DNA of 11,947 nt, taken from assembly GCA_002413305.1 (NCBI GenBank), contig DHWS01000036.1, positions 16,932 through 28,878 of the forward strand, read 5' to 3'. Both the position numbers and the translations under genes were made by a program. The notes beneath the pieces were generated by a model. The model was not told the DNA's origin, made no database searches, and saw nothing but the letters and a program-made list of their open reading frames with translations. This DNA is from Actinobacteria bacterium UBA5176. Its GTDB lineage: Bacteria; Actinomycetota; UBA4738. Shown here in pieces: positions 6,022 to 11,947 of the stretch; position 1 is the first letter of the stretch, and every line of letters starts with the position of its first letter.

Positions 6022-7677
6022 TCACCCTCCTAGCCGGCGTTCTCGCAGAGAGCTCAAGGCCTCAATCAGGTCTCCGGTGGCGTCGGTCTGAAGATTGATT
6101 GCCTTCACCAAGAGCTCCTCATCGACGCGCGCGACCACGGACTCCCACGCTCCTGCCCGAAGCAGAGCGTCCAGTTCCTTCGCTTGCGGCCGCAAGGCAG
6201 TCCATGCTCGACGCAACACGATGGGCCCTGGCAAGGGAAGCTGGGCAGCCTCTCTCGGCTCCATCTTCAAGATTCCGCCGCCGTACGAGCGTCCGTTGAC
6301 CTCTGCACCGAGCATCGTGACCGTGTTCAAGCACAGAAGGGGCAGAGCTTCACGCACCATCCGGTCATGATCTGAACCCAATCTCACTCCATGCATCGAG
6401 TTGAGGAATGTCGTGCCGGCCCGGTTCTGGATCAGGCGTGGGTAGCGGTGGCTCATGTACGTGAAGAAGAGGTCGGGCGCCGTGACGACTGGGGGTCGCC
6501 ACCATGGCGTTCGGATCCGGCACTTGTATGCCTTGTCGATCCCGCGCTGCTCGCCCACCTCGACGTAGCGCTGCAGCTGGACGGTCATGTCCGCCGAATG
6601 GGGATAGAGAAGCCAGACGGCGTCACCCACCCGCCGGCAATCTTCCCAATCCTGCTCCGTGAAGGCGAGGCCCCTCAGGTGGCGTGTGCCGGGAGGGCTT
6701 ATGCGAGTCACCTGACCCTCGTTCAACCGATAGGTCAGCCTTGTCTCATCGGAGAGCGCGAAGAAGTCGTTGGCTCCGGTGACGGTCCCGAGTTCAACGG
6801 TCCCGTAAGCGGCGAGGGGGACGAATGATTCAGAGGTGACTTGCCGGAACGCTCGCCGCTGCGAGCTTGTCAACAGGACATCGGTCCACTTGCCCGAGTC
6901 GGGGGGAGTCACGTTCAGATGGTCGAACGGGCGAAGCTTCGCGAGATCCTGAGCATTTTCCACCTGGTAGAGGGAGAAGGACTCGCAGCCCCCTGATCCT
7001 CGAGCCACCAGCAGCACGACTTTCTCGAGTGCGTCTGCGAACTGCAACCGCTCGAACATCACCAGGTGCACGGCCGCGAAACGCTCGCGGAGCCACCGCC
7101 GAATAGGTTCGGCGTATTGAACGGTGAGGAGTTCAGCAGGTACGACCATGGCCAGACGGCCTTCCTGCTTGAGGAATCCGCAGGCGTGGACGAGCAGAGC
7201 GGCCCACGAGGAGGCGAGCCCCGACAGTTGGACGCCCTGAGCGAGGGCAGCCTGTGCCGCTCGTCTGCGAGCTTCGCCCCGATGCTCTTGGTAGCGGACG
7301 AACGGGGGATTGCCGATAACCGCATCGACTTCGGGCAGGGGCGAGCCGAGCTGGGCTGGGGTAGCGATGTTGAAGAAGTCGTCCTCGATGAGGTGGGCAT
7401 CGAGTCCTTCGTCCCGCAGCAGGGTGAGCGCGGTCGCTAAGGACTCTGGATGGAGATCGACTCCGAACACGTGCTCGTCCAACTCGTCGGTGGGGCATCC
7501 GACCTGTCGGAGTCGTCGCGCCGCGGCCAGGAGGAAGACAGCCTCCCCGCACGTTGGGTCGAGAACTGTGGAGCTCGGGTCATCTCCCACAGCCCAGGCG
7601 GCCAGGTATTCCGCGATCGCCGGCGGCGTGAAGAAGGCGCCTCTCGCCTTCCTGCTTTGGTCGACCTCGCGGGACAT
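6022..7677 (-). CDS. N6-adenine DNA methyltransferase of a type II-like R-M system
   Basis: A 551-residue methyltransferase predicted to transfer a methyl group from S-adenosylmethionine to N6 of adenine in a specific DNA site, protecting host DNA from the adjacent endonuclease. Motifs in order: GAFFTPPAIAEYL (13-25, motif X-like), VLDPTCGEAVFL (38-49, motif I, SAM binding), VFGVD (70-74, motif II) and DAVIGNPPFV (118-127, catalytic NPPF motif IV), then a helix and strand ending MVVPAEL (177-183). This order fits the gamma class. The C-terminal half begins with LGTVTGANDFF (296-306), typical of the target-recognition domain in TaqI/PaeR7-type enzymes. No nuclease domain is fused. The ATG overlaps the endonuclease stop by one base (TGATG), so the two are coupled. 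The recognition sequence cannot be read from the protein. Confidence 0.93.
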   Translation of the reverse strand: MSREVDQSRKARGAFFTPPAIAEYLAAWAVGDDPSSTVLDPTCGEAVFLLAAARRLRQVGCPTDELDEHVFGVDLHPESLATALTLLRDEGLDAHLIEDDFFNIATPAQLGSPLPEVDAVIGNPPFVRYQEHRGEARRRAAQAALAQGVQLSGLASSWAALLVHACGFLKQEGRLAMVVPAELLTVQYAEPIRRWLRERFAAVHLVMFERLQFADALEKVVLLVARGSGGCESFSLYQVENAQDLAKLRPFDHLNVTPPDSGKWTDVLLTSSQRRAFRQVTSESFVPLAAYGTVELGTVTGANDFFALSDETRLTYRLNEGQVTRISPPGTRHLRGLAFTEQDWEDCRRVGDAVWLLYPHSADMTVQLQRYVEVGEQRGIDKAYKCRIRTPWWRPPVVTAPDLFFTYMSHRYPRLIQNRAGTTFLNSMHGVRLGSDHDRMVREALPLLCLNTVTMLGAEVNGRSYGGGILKMEPREAAQLPLPGPIVLRRAWTALRPQAKELDALLRAGAWESVVARVDEELLVKAINLQTDATGDLIEALSSLRERRLGG

Positions 7678-8321
7678 CAGGGCAGGTTCCTCAGCGTCGT
7701 GCAGATCCCGGACAGGACGACATCCATGCGGATCTCTCGCGGAACAAGTTTGGGTTCATAGGAACTGTGTTCCGGATTCCACCCGTAGCAGTACAAGCCA
7801 CATTCCTCGAACCACATCGCCGCAATTCGAGCGAACTGGATCGACTTCTTGAGGTCGGCCTCATCCCGGACTCGAACCGAGAGGAAGAGATAGCTGTGAG
7901 GCCTTCCGTGCCGGAGGAAAGCCCGCAGGTCGGAGGTCGGTCCGCCACCGAGGCCTTCCTCTTGCGCAGCGGCCGCCTTCATGTCCACGTTCTTGAATGA
8001 GGCCTCCTTGATCCTCTTGTCCAGGTCGGCCGAGCCGGCACGCCCGCCAAGGTGTTTCTGCTTCGGGTTCCGAGGGTTCTTCGGCGCGCCGGTGGCTTTG
8101 GTCTCGATCGTGAGGAGAACCTTGCCGGCTGCCGGATAGGCCAAGTCGAGCTTGTGGGTCGTGAAGCTGTATCCCGGGACGTCGGGACGCGAGTGCAGCA
8201 ACTTTCCCGAGCAGTTCTCCAGCAGCACCGCCAGGAGATCGTTGAAGAAGTCGCCCTTCCCGTTCTGGTTGTCGCCCTGCGTGGCCACGCCAGAGGCGAA
8301 CAGCTCGTCGAACGCACGCAT
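7677..8321 (-). CDS. PD-(D/E)XK restriction endonuclease (N-terminus uncertain)
   Basis: A predicted type II restriction nuclease, 214 residues from the first in-frame ATG. A PD-(D/E)XK core is visible: an early acidic helix KGDFFNDLLAVLLE (22-35), D59 in KLDLAYPAAG, then E73 and K75 in LLTIETKATG; the D-x13-E-x-K spacing is typical. A basic segment follows, then a strand SYLFLSVRV (143-151) and a terminal region with an EECGLYCYGWNP segment. It lies directly upstream of, and overlaps by one base, the methyltransferase gene, the usual arrangement of an R-M pair although endonuclease-first is the less common order. Coding sense continues 5' of this ATG with no in-frame start codon, so the true protein is probably about 265 residues (see 8322-8475). 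I do not recognise the subfamily or the target site. Confidence 0.8.
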   Translation of the reverse strand: MRAFDELFASGVATQGDNQNGKGDFFNDLLAVLLENCSGKLLHSRPDVPGYSFTTHKLDLAYPAAGKVLLTIETKATGAPKNPRNPKQKHLGGRAGSADLDKRIKEASFKNVDMKAAAAQEEGLGGGPTSDLRAFLRHGRPHSYLFLSVRVRDEADLKKSIQFARIAAMWFEECGLYCYGWNPEHSSYEPKLVPREIRMDVVLSGICTTLRNLP

Positions 8322-8475
8322 CGCCTCGAGGAAGCCAGTCTCGATGCTACGAAACGTGCTCGCATGAAGCTCTCGCGCCGACTCGAGCGCGGCTATGAGC
8401 GGCGCGCGTCCTGGCTGCGATGGCTTGGTCTTCGGCTCGATGACGACCTGACCCCTCGAATTACACCCCTGTCAT
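8322..8475 (-). other. Probable N-terminal coding extension of the endonuclease, interrupted by an indel
   Basis: Upstream of the endonuclease ATG the frame stays open to a TGA at 8474-8472 and reads like protein, including the helix LIAALESARELHASTF and SIETGFLEA leading into MRAFDELF. It contains no ATG, GTG or TTG. An ATG at 8475 lies in another frame and stops after four codons (MTGV). Deleting one G from its GGGG run (complement of 8466-8469) would join that ATG to the endonuclease frame and give about 265 residues. TAGACT (8492-8487) ends 11 bases before this ATG, as a near-leaderless promoter would. So there is either a sequencing error or a genuine frameshift that weakens the enzyme. 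Confidence 0.5.
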
Positions 8476-8482
8476 TCCCACG

Positions 8483-8493
8483 ACAGAGTCTAG
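8483..8493 (+). repeat. Right copy of possible cassette-flanking direct repeat
   Basis: ACAGAGTCTAG pairs with ACAGAGTCCAG at 646-656. It overlaps the putative -10 of the endonuclease gene. The chance of coincidence is not small. Confidence 0.22.
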
Positions 8494-8517
8494 CTCTCGG
8501 CAGTGACACGGGGAAGG

Positions 8518-8541
8518 GCGGCTGGAAGCCGCTCGTATCAT
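8518..8541 (+). promoter_or_regulatory. pdxT leader: small hairpin and -10-like element
   Basis: GCGGC (8518-8522) and GCCGC (8528-8532) form a 5-bp stem with loop TGGAA. TATCAT (8536-8541) follows and ends nine bases before the pdxT ATG, the same -10-to-ATG spacing as at 3185, 3210 and 9958. No convincing -35 is seen. Because the cassette separates pdxT from the pdxS promoter, some local promoter is needed. Confidence 0.35.
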
Positions 8542-8550
8542 GGCACAAGG

Positions 8551-9108
8551 ATGAAAGCCGGGGTCCTGGCCTTGCAGGGCGACTTCCGCGAGCACGCGGC
8601 GATGTTTGCCCTGTGCGGGGCGGCGCCCGTCGAGGTCCGCCGGCCCGAGGAGCTCGAGGACGTGGACTGCCTGGCCATCCCCGGGGGCGAGTCCACCTCG
8701 ATCGCCCGGCTGGCCACGCTCTACGGCTTGGTCGAACCGATCCGCCGGCGGGCCGAAGCTGGTTTGCCGATCCTCGGGACCTGCGCCGGCCTGATCGTGA
8801 TGGCCCGGCGGGTGACTGATGGCGGATCCCTCTTCCGGCTCCTCGACATCGACGTACGCCGCAACGCGTACGGGCGGCAGACGGATTCGTTCGAGGCGGA
8901 CCTCCAGGTCGAAGGCGTCGGACCGGTCCGCGGCGTGTTCATCCGCGCTCCGCTGATCGAAGCGACCGGCCCGGGGGTCGAGGTCCTCGCGCGGTACGCG
9001 GAGCATCCCGTGGCGGTCCAGGAGGGTAAGCTCCTGGCGACGTCCTTCCATCCCGAGATCGCGGGCGATCCGCGCCTGCACGCGCGGCTGCTCGAACTGG
9101 CGGGCTGA
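8551..9108 (+). CDS. pdxT: Pyridoxal 5'-phosphate synthase glutaminase subunit PdxT
   Basis: The class I glutaminase that frees ammonia from glutamine and channels it to PdxS in the 24-subunit PLP synthase. It has 185 residues, close to the family norm. The N-terminus KAGVLALQGDFREH is diagnostic. The oxyanion loop is GGEST (45-49), the nucleophile is C78 in GTCAGL, the GRQTDSF segment (108-114) is conserved, and H167 and E169 in SFHPEI complete the triad. ATG 8551 is chosen because an upstream extension to 8503 adds residues unlike the family. The stop lies 14 bases before yebC, so the two are probably cotranscribed. Its partner pdxS is now 7.9 kb away, beyond oppositely oriented genes, so subunit balance probably depends on separate promoters. 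Confidence 0.97.
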   Translation: MKAGVLALQGDFREHAAMFALCGAAPVEVRRPEELEDVDCLAIPGGESTSIARLATLYGLVEPIRRRAEAGLPILGTCAGLIVMARRVTDGGSLFRLLDIDVRRNAYGRQTDSFEADLQVEGVGPVRGVFIRAPLIEATGPGVEVLARYAEHPVAVQEGKLLATSFHPEIAGDPRLHARLLELAG

Positions 9109-9122
9109 GAGGAGGAGCGGGG

Positions 9123-9872
9123 ATGTCGGGTCACTCTAAGTGGGCGCAGATCAAGCGCAAGAAGTCCGCCACCGACGAGAAGCGCGGGCAGATGTACGGC
9201 AAGCTCCTGCGGGCCATCGAGGTGGCGGCGCGGGAGGGCGGGGCGAACGTCGACGGGAACATGACCCTGGCCTCCGCGGTCCAGAAGGCCCGCGACTATT
9301 CGGTCCCGGTCGACAACATCGACCGTGCCATCAAGCGCGGGGCGGGGGAGGGCGGCGGGGCTCGCTTCGACGAGGTGACCTACGAGGGATTCGGACCGGG
9401 TGGGGTGGCGCTGCTGGTCGAAGCCATGACCGACAACCGCAACCGGACGAGCTCCGACGTCCGGCACGCTTTCACCCGGCTGGGCGGCAACCTCGGCGAC
9501 CCCGGGAGTGTGGCGTGGATGTTCGACCGGCGGGGACTGATCGTGATCGACAAGGCCGTAGCCCCCGACGAGGAGCGGCTCCTGGAGGTCGTGCTCGAAG
9601 CGGGTGCCGACGACCTTCGCGACGCCGGCGACCAGTGGGAGCTCGTCACCGAGCCCGAGCGCTTGGCGGACGTCCGTACCGCGCTCGAGGAGGCGGGCAT
9701 CGAGGTGGTCTCCTCCGAACTAACGTACCTCCCGCAGAACTCCGTGCCGGTGGGCCGGGACAAGGCGGAATCCGTCCTGCGGCTGATCGAGGCGCTGGAG
9801 GACCTCGAGGACGTTCAGAACGTCTTCTCGAACTTCGACATCCCCGAGGAGATCCTGGCCGAAGCCGGGTGA
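9123..9872 (+). CDS. yebC: YebC/TACO1 family protein
   Basis: A 249-residue cytosolic protein of the widespread YebC family, long annotated as a transcriptional regulator and more recently linked to translation, helping ribosomes through proline-rich stretches. The signature start GHSKWAQIKRKKSATDEKRG (3-22) is intact, followed by NIDRAIKRGAG and the YEGFGPGGVALLVE core, and it ends with NVFSNFDIPEE as in full-length members. A strong GAGAGGAGG site lies just upstream of the ATG. Its place between pdxT and ruvC is the standard actinobacterial arrangement. A long second frame running through it and into ruvC is a high-GC shadow. Confidence 0.96.
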   Translation: MSGHSKWAQIKRKKSATDEKRGQMYGKLLRAIEVAAREGGANVDGNMTLASAVQKARDYSVPVDNIDRAIKRGAGEGGGARFDEVTYEGFGPGGVALLVEAMTDNRNRTSSDVRHAFTRLGGNLGDPGSVAWMFDRRGLIVIDKAVAPDEERLLEVVLEAGADDLRDAGDQWELVTEPERLADVRTALEEAGIEVVSSELTYLPQNSVPVGRDKAESVLRLIEALEDLEDVQNVFSNFDIPEEILAEAG

Positions 9873-9898
9873 TCGGGGCGTCGACCGGCGCCTCGAAG

Positions 9899-9924
9899 GC
9901 GCAATCACACCCGTGTGATTGCGC
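9899..9924. promoter_or_regulatory. Perfect 12-bp dyad upstream of ruvC
   Basis: Arms GCGCAATCACAC (9899-9910) and GTGTGATTGCGC (9913-9924) are exact inverse complements separated by CC. It starts 27 bases after the yebC stop and its right arm covers the putative ruvC -35. With no T-tract after it and so small a spacer, it looks more like a protein-binding operator than a terminator, though an RNA hairpin ending yebC transcripts is possible. I do not recognise the cognate regulator. Confidence 0.55.
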
Positions 9925-9947
9925 GTGTCGCGGGCCCGGGGTACCCT
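9919..9947 (+). promoter_or_regulatory. Candidate ruvC promoter
   Basis: TTGCGC (9919-9924), a 17-bp spacer and TACCCT (9942-9947), ten bases before the ruvC ATG. The -35 is weak beyond TTG; the -10 fits TANNNT. The placement between the dyad and the LexA box supports it. Confidence 0.45.
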
Positions 9948-9951
9948 ACGT

Positions 9952-9963
9952 GAACGTATGTTC
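9952..9963. promoter_or_regulatory. LexA/SOS box overlapping the ruvC start codon
   Basis: GAACGTATGTTC is a perfect match to the Gram-positive and actinobacterial LexA half-site pattern GAAC-N4-GTTC. The ruvC ATG (9958-9960) lies inside it. The box starts four bases after the -10 element, so LexA would cover the transcription start. ruvC is a known LexA target in mycobacteria, which supports SOS control of ruvCAB here. Confidence 0.8.
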
Positions 9964-10467
9964 GATGAGCTCGTCCTGGGCGTCGACCCGGGCATGGCCG
10001 CGGTCGGCTTGGCGTTGGTGCGCCGAGGTGACCGGTCGCCGCGGGTGGACCGAGCGGAGACGTTCCGGACCCCTGCGGGCCTGCCCGTCTCCGAACGCCT
10101 CCGGCGGATCTACGCCCGGGTACAGGAGATCCTCCTCGAGGAGGCGCCTGTGGCGATGGCCATGGAACGGCTGATGTGGGGGCGGAACGCACCCAGCGGG
10201 ATGGAGGTGGCACGGGCGTCCGGGGTGATCGTGCTCGCAGCCGCCCAGGCCGGCATCCTGGTCGAGGAGTACGCGCCGCTCGAGGTGAAGATGGCGGTGA
10301 CGGGGGTGGGCAACGCGACGAAGGAGACCGTCCGGCACGGGCTGGTCCGGTTGCTGCAGGTCGAAGGCGTCCCCGATGACCCCGACGCCGCGGACGCGGT
10401 GGCCGTGGCCGTGTGCCACCTGCAGCAGTCCCGGCTCCGGGAGCGCCAGCGGGCGGCGGTTCGATGA
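9958..10467 (+). CDS. ruvC: Holliday junction endonuclease RuvC
   Basis: A dimeric RNase H-fold nuclease that cuts Holliday junctions with paired nicks after RuvAB branch migration. It has 169 residues, normal for the family. The acidic catalytic set is visible: D10 in LGVDPG, E70 in AMERLMWGRN, and D143 and D146 in DPDAADAVAVAVCH. ATG 9958 gives the usual short N-terminus before LGVDPG; upstream non-ATG starts would add atypical residues and run through the promoter. The stop overlaps the ruvA start (ATGA). It is probably induced by DNA damage through the LexA box at its start. Confidence 0.96.
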   Translation: MFDELVLGVDPGMAAVGLALVRRGDRSPRVDRAETFRTPAGLPVSERLRRIYARVQEILLEEAPVAMAMERLMWGRNAPSGMEVARASGVIVLAAAQAGILVEEYAPLEVKMAVTGVGNATKETVRHGLVRLLQVEGVPDDPDAADAVAVAVCHLQQSRLRERQRAAVR

Positions 10468-11033
10468 TCTCGTTCCTGGACGGGAAGGTCTCGGAGAAGC
10501 AGGCGGACCGCGTGGTGCTCGCCGTGGGGGGCATCGGCTACGATGTTCTGGTCCCCTCTGCCACGCTGGCGAAACTCCCGCCGCCCGGCCACCCCGCCCA
10601 TCTGTACACCCGGCTGCAGGTGCGCGACGACGCCATGATCCTGTTCGGCTTCTCGACCCCGGACGAGCGGGGGATGTTCGACTCGCTGGTCACCGTGACC
10701 GGGGTGGGGCCGAAGCTCGCCCTCGCCGTGCTGTCCGTGCTGGCCCCCGACGCGATCCGCCGTGCGGTCACGGCCGGCGACGGGGCCGCGCTGACGCTGG
10801 TGCCGGGGATCGGGAAGAAGGTGGCCGCCCGGATCCTGCTGGATCTGAAGGACCGGATCGGCCTGGGCGGCGAAGCGGCAGCGACCGGGCCGGTCGCCGA
10901 GGTTCGCGAAGCCCTGCTGGCCCTCGGACTGTCGGCCCAGGAGGCTCGCGACGCCCTGTTGGTCCTCCCGCCGGACGGAGACCGCCCGGTCGAGGAGTTG
11001 TTGCGTGACGCCTTGAGGAGCGTGGGCAGATGA
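10464..11033 (+). CDS. ruvA: Holliday junction branch migration protein RuvA
   Basis: The junction-binding tetramer that loads RuvB hexamers. It has 189 residues. The N-terminal OB fold begins MISFLDGKV, followed by two helix-hairpin-helix motifs, [13 protein letters not shown] (about 78-90) and [16 protein letters not shown], that grip the junction backbone, then an acidic-to-Ala-rich linker and a C-terminal RuvB-binding helical domain ([16 protein letters not shown] onward). ATG 10464 overlaps the ruvC stop by three bases; a GTG start at 10413 would add 17 low-complexity residues overlapping ruvC and is rejected. The stop overlaps the ruvB start. Confidence 0.96.
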   Translation: MISFLDGKVSEKQADRVVLAVGGIGYDVLVPSATLAKLPPPGHPAHLYTRLQVRDDAMILFGFSTPDERGMFDSLVTVTGVGPKLALAVLSVLAPDAIRRAVTAGDGAALTLVPGIGKKVAARILLDLKDRIGLGGEAAATGPVAEVREALLALGLSAQEARDALLVLPPDGDRPVEELLRDALRSVGR

Positions 11034-11947
11034 GGGGCAAGGAAGCGGAGGACTTCGTCCGGGTCGTGGGCGGGGAGATGCCGGAGGAGGAGCGGGAGTT
11101 CGACGCGGCCCTGCGGCCCCGGTGGCTCAGCGAGTTCGTCGGCCAGGAGCGGATCAAGGAGCAGTTCCTCCTGCTGGTCGAAGGGGCCCGGGCGCGCGGC
11201 GAGCCGCTCGACCACGTGCTCCTGAGTGGCCCGCCCGGTCTCGGCAAGACCACCCTGGCCGGCATCGTGGCGAACGAGCTGGGGGTCGGTTTCCGGCCGA
11301 CCAGCGGGCCGGCCCTGGAGCGGGCGGGCGACCTTGCCGCCATCCTGACCAACCTCGAGGAGGGCGACGTCCTCTTCGTCGACGAGGTCCACCGCATGCC
11401 CCGCACGGTCGAGGAGGTGCTGTATCCGGCGCTGGAGGACTTCAAGCTCGACGTGATCATCGGCAAGGGGCCCAGCGCCCGTTCGATCCGGCTGGACCTC
11501 CCCAGCTTCACGCTGGTCGCGGCCACCACCCGGCCCGGACGGATCACGCTCCCGCTCCGCGAGCGGTTCGGCTTCTCCCCCCGGCTCGACTACTACTCCC
11601 CGGGCGAGCTGACCCAGGTGGTCGAGCGCTCGGCGGGCATCCTCGAGGTGCCAATCGAACGGCCCGGGGCGGAGGAGATCGCGGGGAGGTCACGGGGGAC
11701 GCCGCGTATCGCCAACCGGCTCCTGAAGCGGGTCCGGGACTACGCGCAGGTCCGAGGCGACGGCGTGGTCTCCGAGGGTTCGGCCCGGCTGGCGCTGGAG
11801 CTGTTCGAGGTGGACGAATGCGGCCTGGACAAGCTGGACATCTCGATCCTGTCCACCCTGGCCACCAAGTTCCAAGGTGGGCCCGTGGGCCTGTCCACGC
11901 TGGCCGCGGCGGTCGGGGAGGAGACGGACACGATCGAGGACGTCTAC
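11030..11947 (+). CDS. ruvB: Holliday junction branch migration ATPase RuvB (3' end missing)
   Basis: The AAA+ motor that pumps DNA through the RuvA-bound junction. 306 residues are present of a usual 340 or so; the frame is open at the window end. Walker A is GPPGLGKTT (67-75), Walker [10 protein letters not shown] (113-121), the sensor region [13 protein letters not shown] and the arginine-finger segment PLRERFGF follow, and the winged-helix DNA-binding domain is entered near the end. FVDEVHRMP departs slightly from the common FIDEIHRL. GAGGAG at 11015-11020 serves as ribosome-binding site, and the ATG overlaps the ruvA stop. Cotranscription with ruvC and ruvA is very likely. Confidence 0.96.
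   Translation, partial: MRGKEAEDFVRVVGGEMPEEEREFDAALRPRWLSEFVGQERIKEQFLLLVEGARARGEPLDHVLLSGPPGLGKTTLAGIVANELGVGFRPTSGPALERAGDLAAILTNLEEGDVLFVDEVHRMPRTVEEVLYPALEDFKLDVIIGKGPSARSIRLDLPSFTLVAATTRPGRITLPLRERFGFSPRLDYYSPGELTQVVERSAGILEVPIERPGAEEIAGRSRGTPRIANRLLKRVRDYAQVRGDGVVSEGSARLALELFEVDECGLDKLDISILSTLATKFQGGPVGLSTLAAAVGEETDTIEDVY

Noticed and set aside
637..8550. Integrase, transposase, tRNA gene or CRISPR array marking a mobile element
   Set aside because: None is visible; the flanking repeats are only 11 bases and imperfect.
8461..9081. A 206-codon minus-strand frame antisense to pdxT ending MTGV
   Set aside because: Antisense shadow of an unmistakable pdxT; only its terminal ATG is of interest, for the endonuclease start.
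9140..10174. A 344-codon plus-strand frame across yebC and into ruvC
   Set aside because: Arg/Gly-rich composition typical of an off-frame read in GC-rich DNA; yebC and ruvC occupy the region with full family signatures.
10413..10463. Upstream GTG start for ruvA
   Set aside because: Adds 17 Pro/Ala/Gly residues inside ruvC; ATG 10464 gives the canonical RuvA N-terminus and the ATGA overlap.

Overview
GC-rich chromosomal segment whose flanks carry the gene order pdxS, pdxT, yebC, ruvC, ruvA, ruvB. That order, the GC-rich codon use, a perfect GAAC-N4-GTTC LexA box at ruvC and apparent near-leaderless promoters all point to an actinobacterium. I cannot place it more finely; an uncultured lineage is possible.

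Layout. Positions 1-636 are the 3' two thirds of pdxS. Positions 637-924 hold no gene but contain strong hairpins. Positions 925-8475 are a gene cassette lying between pdxS and pdxT, which are normally near-neighbours. From 8551 the vitamin B6 and recombination genes resume: pdxT, yebC, then the overlapping ruvC-ruvA-ruvB, with ruvB running off the window.

The cassette has two halves. The left half is a divergent pair of units starting 24 bp apart. Leftward runs a small winged-helix-like protein (2571-3185), translationally coupled to a GHKL ATPase of MutL/MORC type (925-2571). Rightward runs an 879-residue protein (3210-5849) with two tandem copies of a module ending in an RNA-polymerase alpha-CTD-like helix-hairpin-helix, then a clear sigma-70 region 4 helix-turn-helix, then winged-helix segments and a beta-rich C-terminus. 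Both units appear to share one bidirectional promoter, inside a perfect 10-bp inverted repeat that covers both start codons. The right half is a leftward restriction-modification operon: a PD-(D/E)XK endonuclease (7677-8321, probably longer at its N-terminus), a coupled N6-adenine methyltransferase (6022-7677), and a broken zinc-ribbon reading frame (5859-6020).

Interpretation. The right half alone reads as a type II-like R-M system. The left half is the unusual part: a MORC-like ATPase paired with a protein that combines the DNA- or regulator-contacting domains of two RNA polymerase components but has no sigma core. My best hypothesis is a composite defence or epigenetic island in which a DNA-remodelling ATPase and an RNAP-mimicking regulator work beside an R-M pair. 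That the two halves act together is inferred only from their shared insertion site. The flanking genes are ordinary: PdxS/PdxT make pyridoxal 5'-phosphate, YebC is a translation or transcription factor, and RuvABC processes Holliday junctions, apparently under SOS control.
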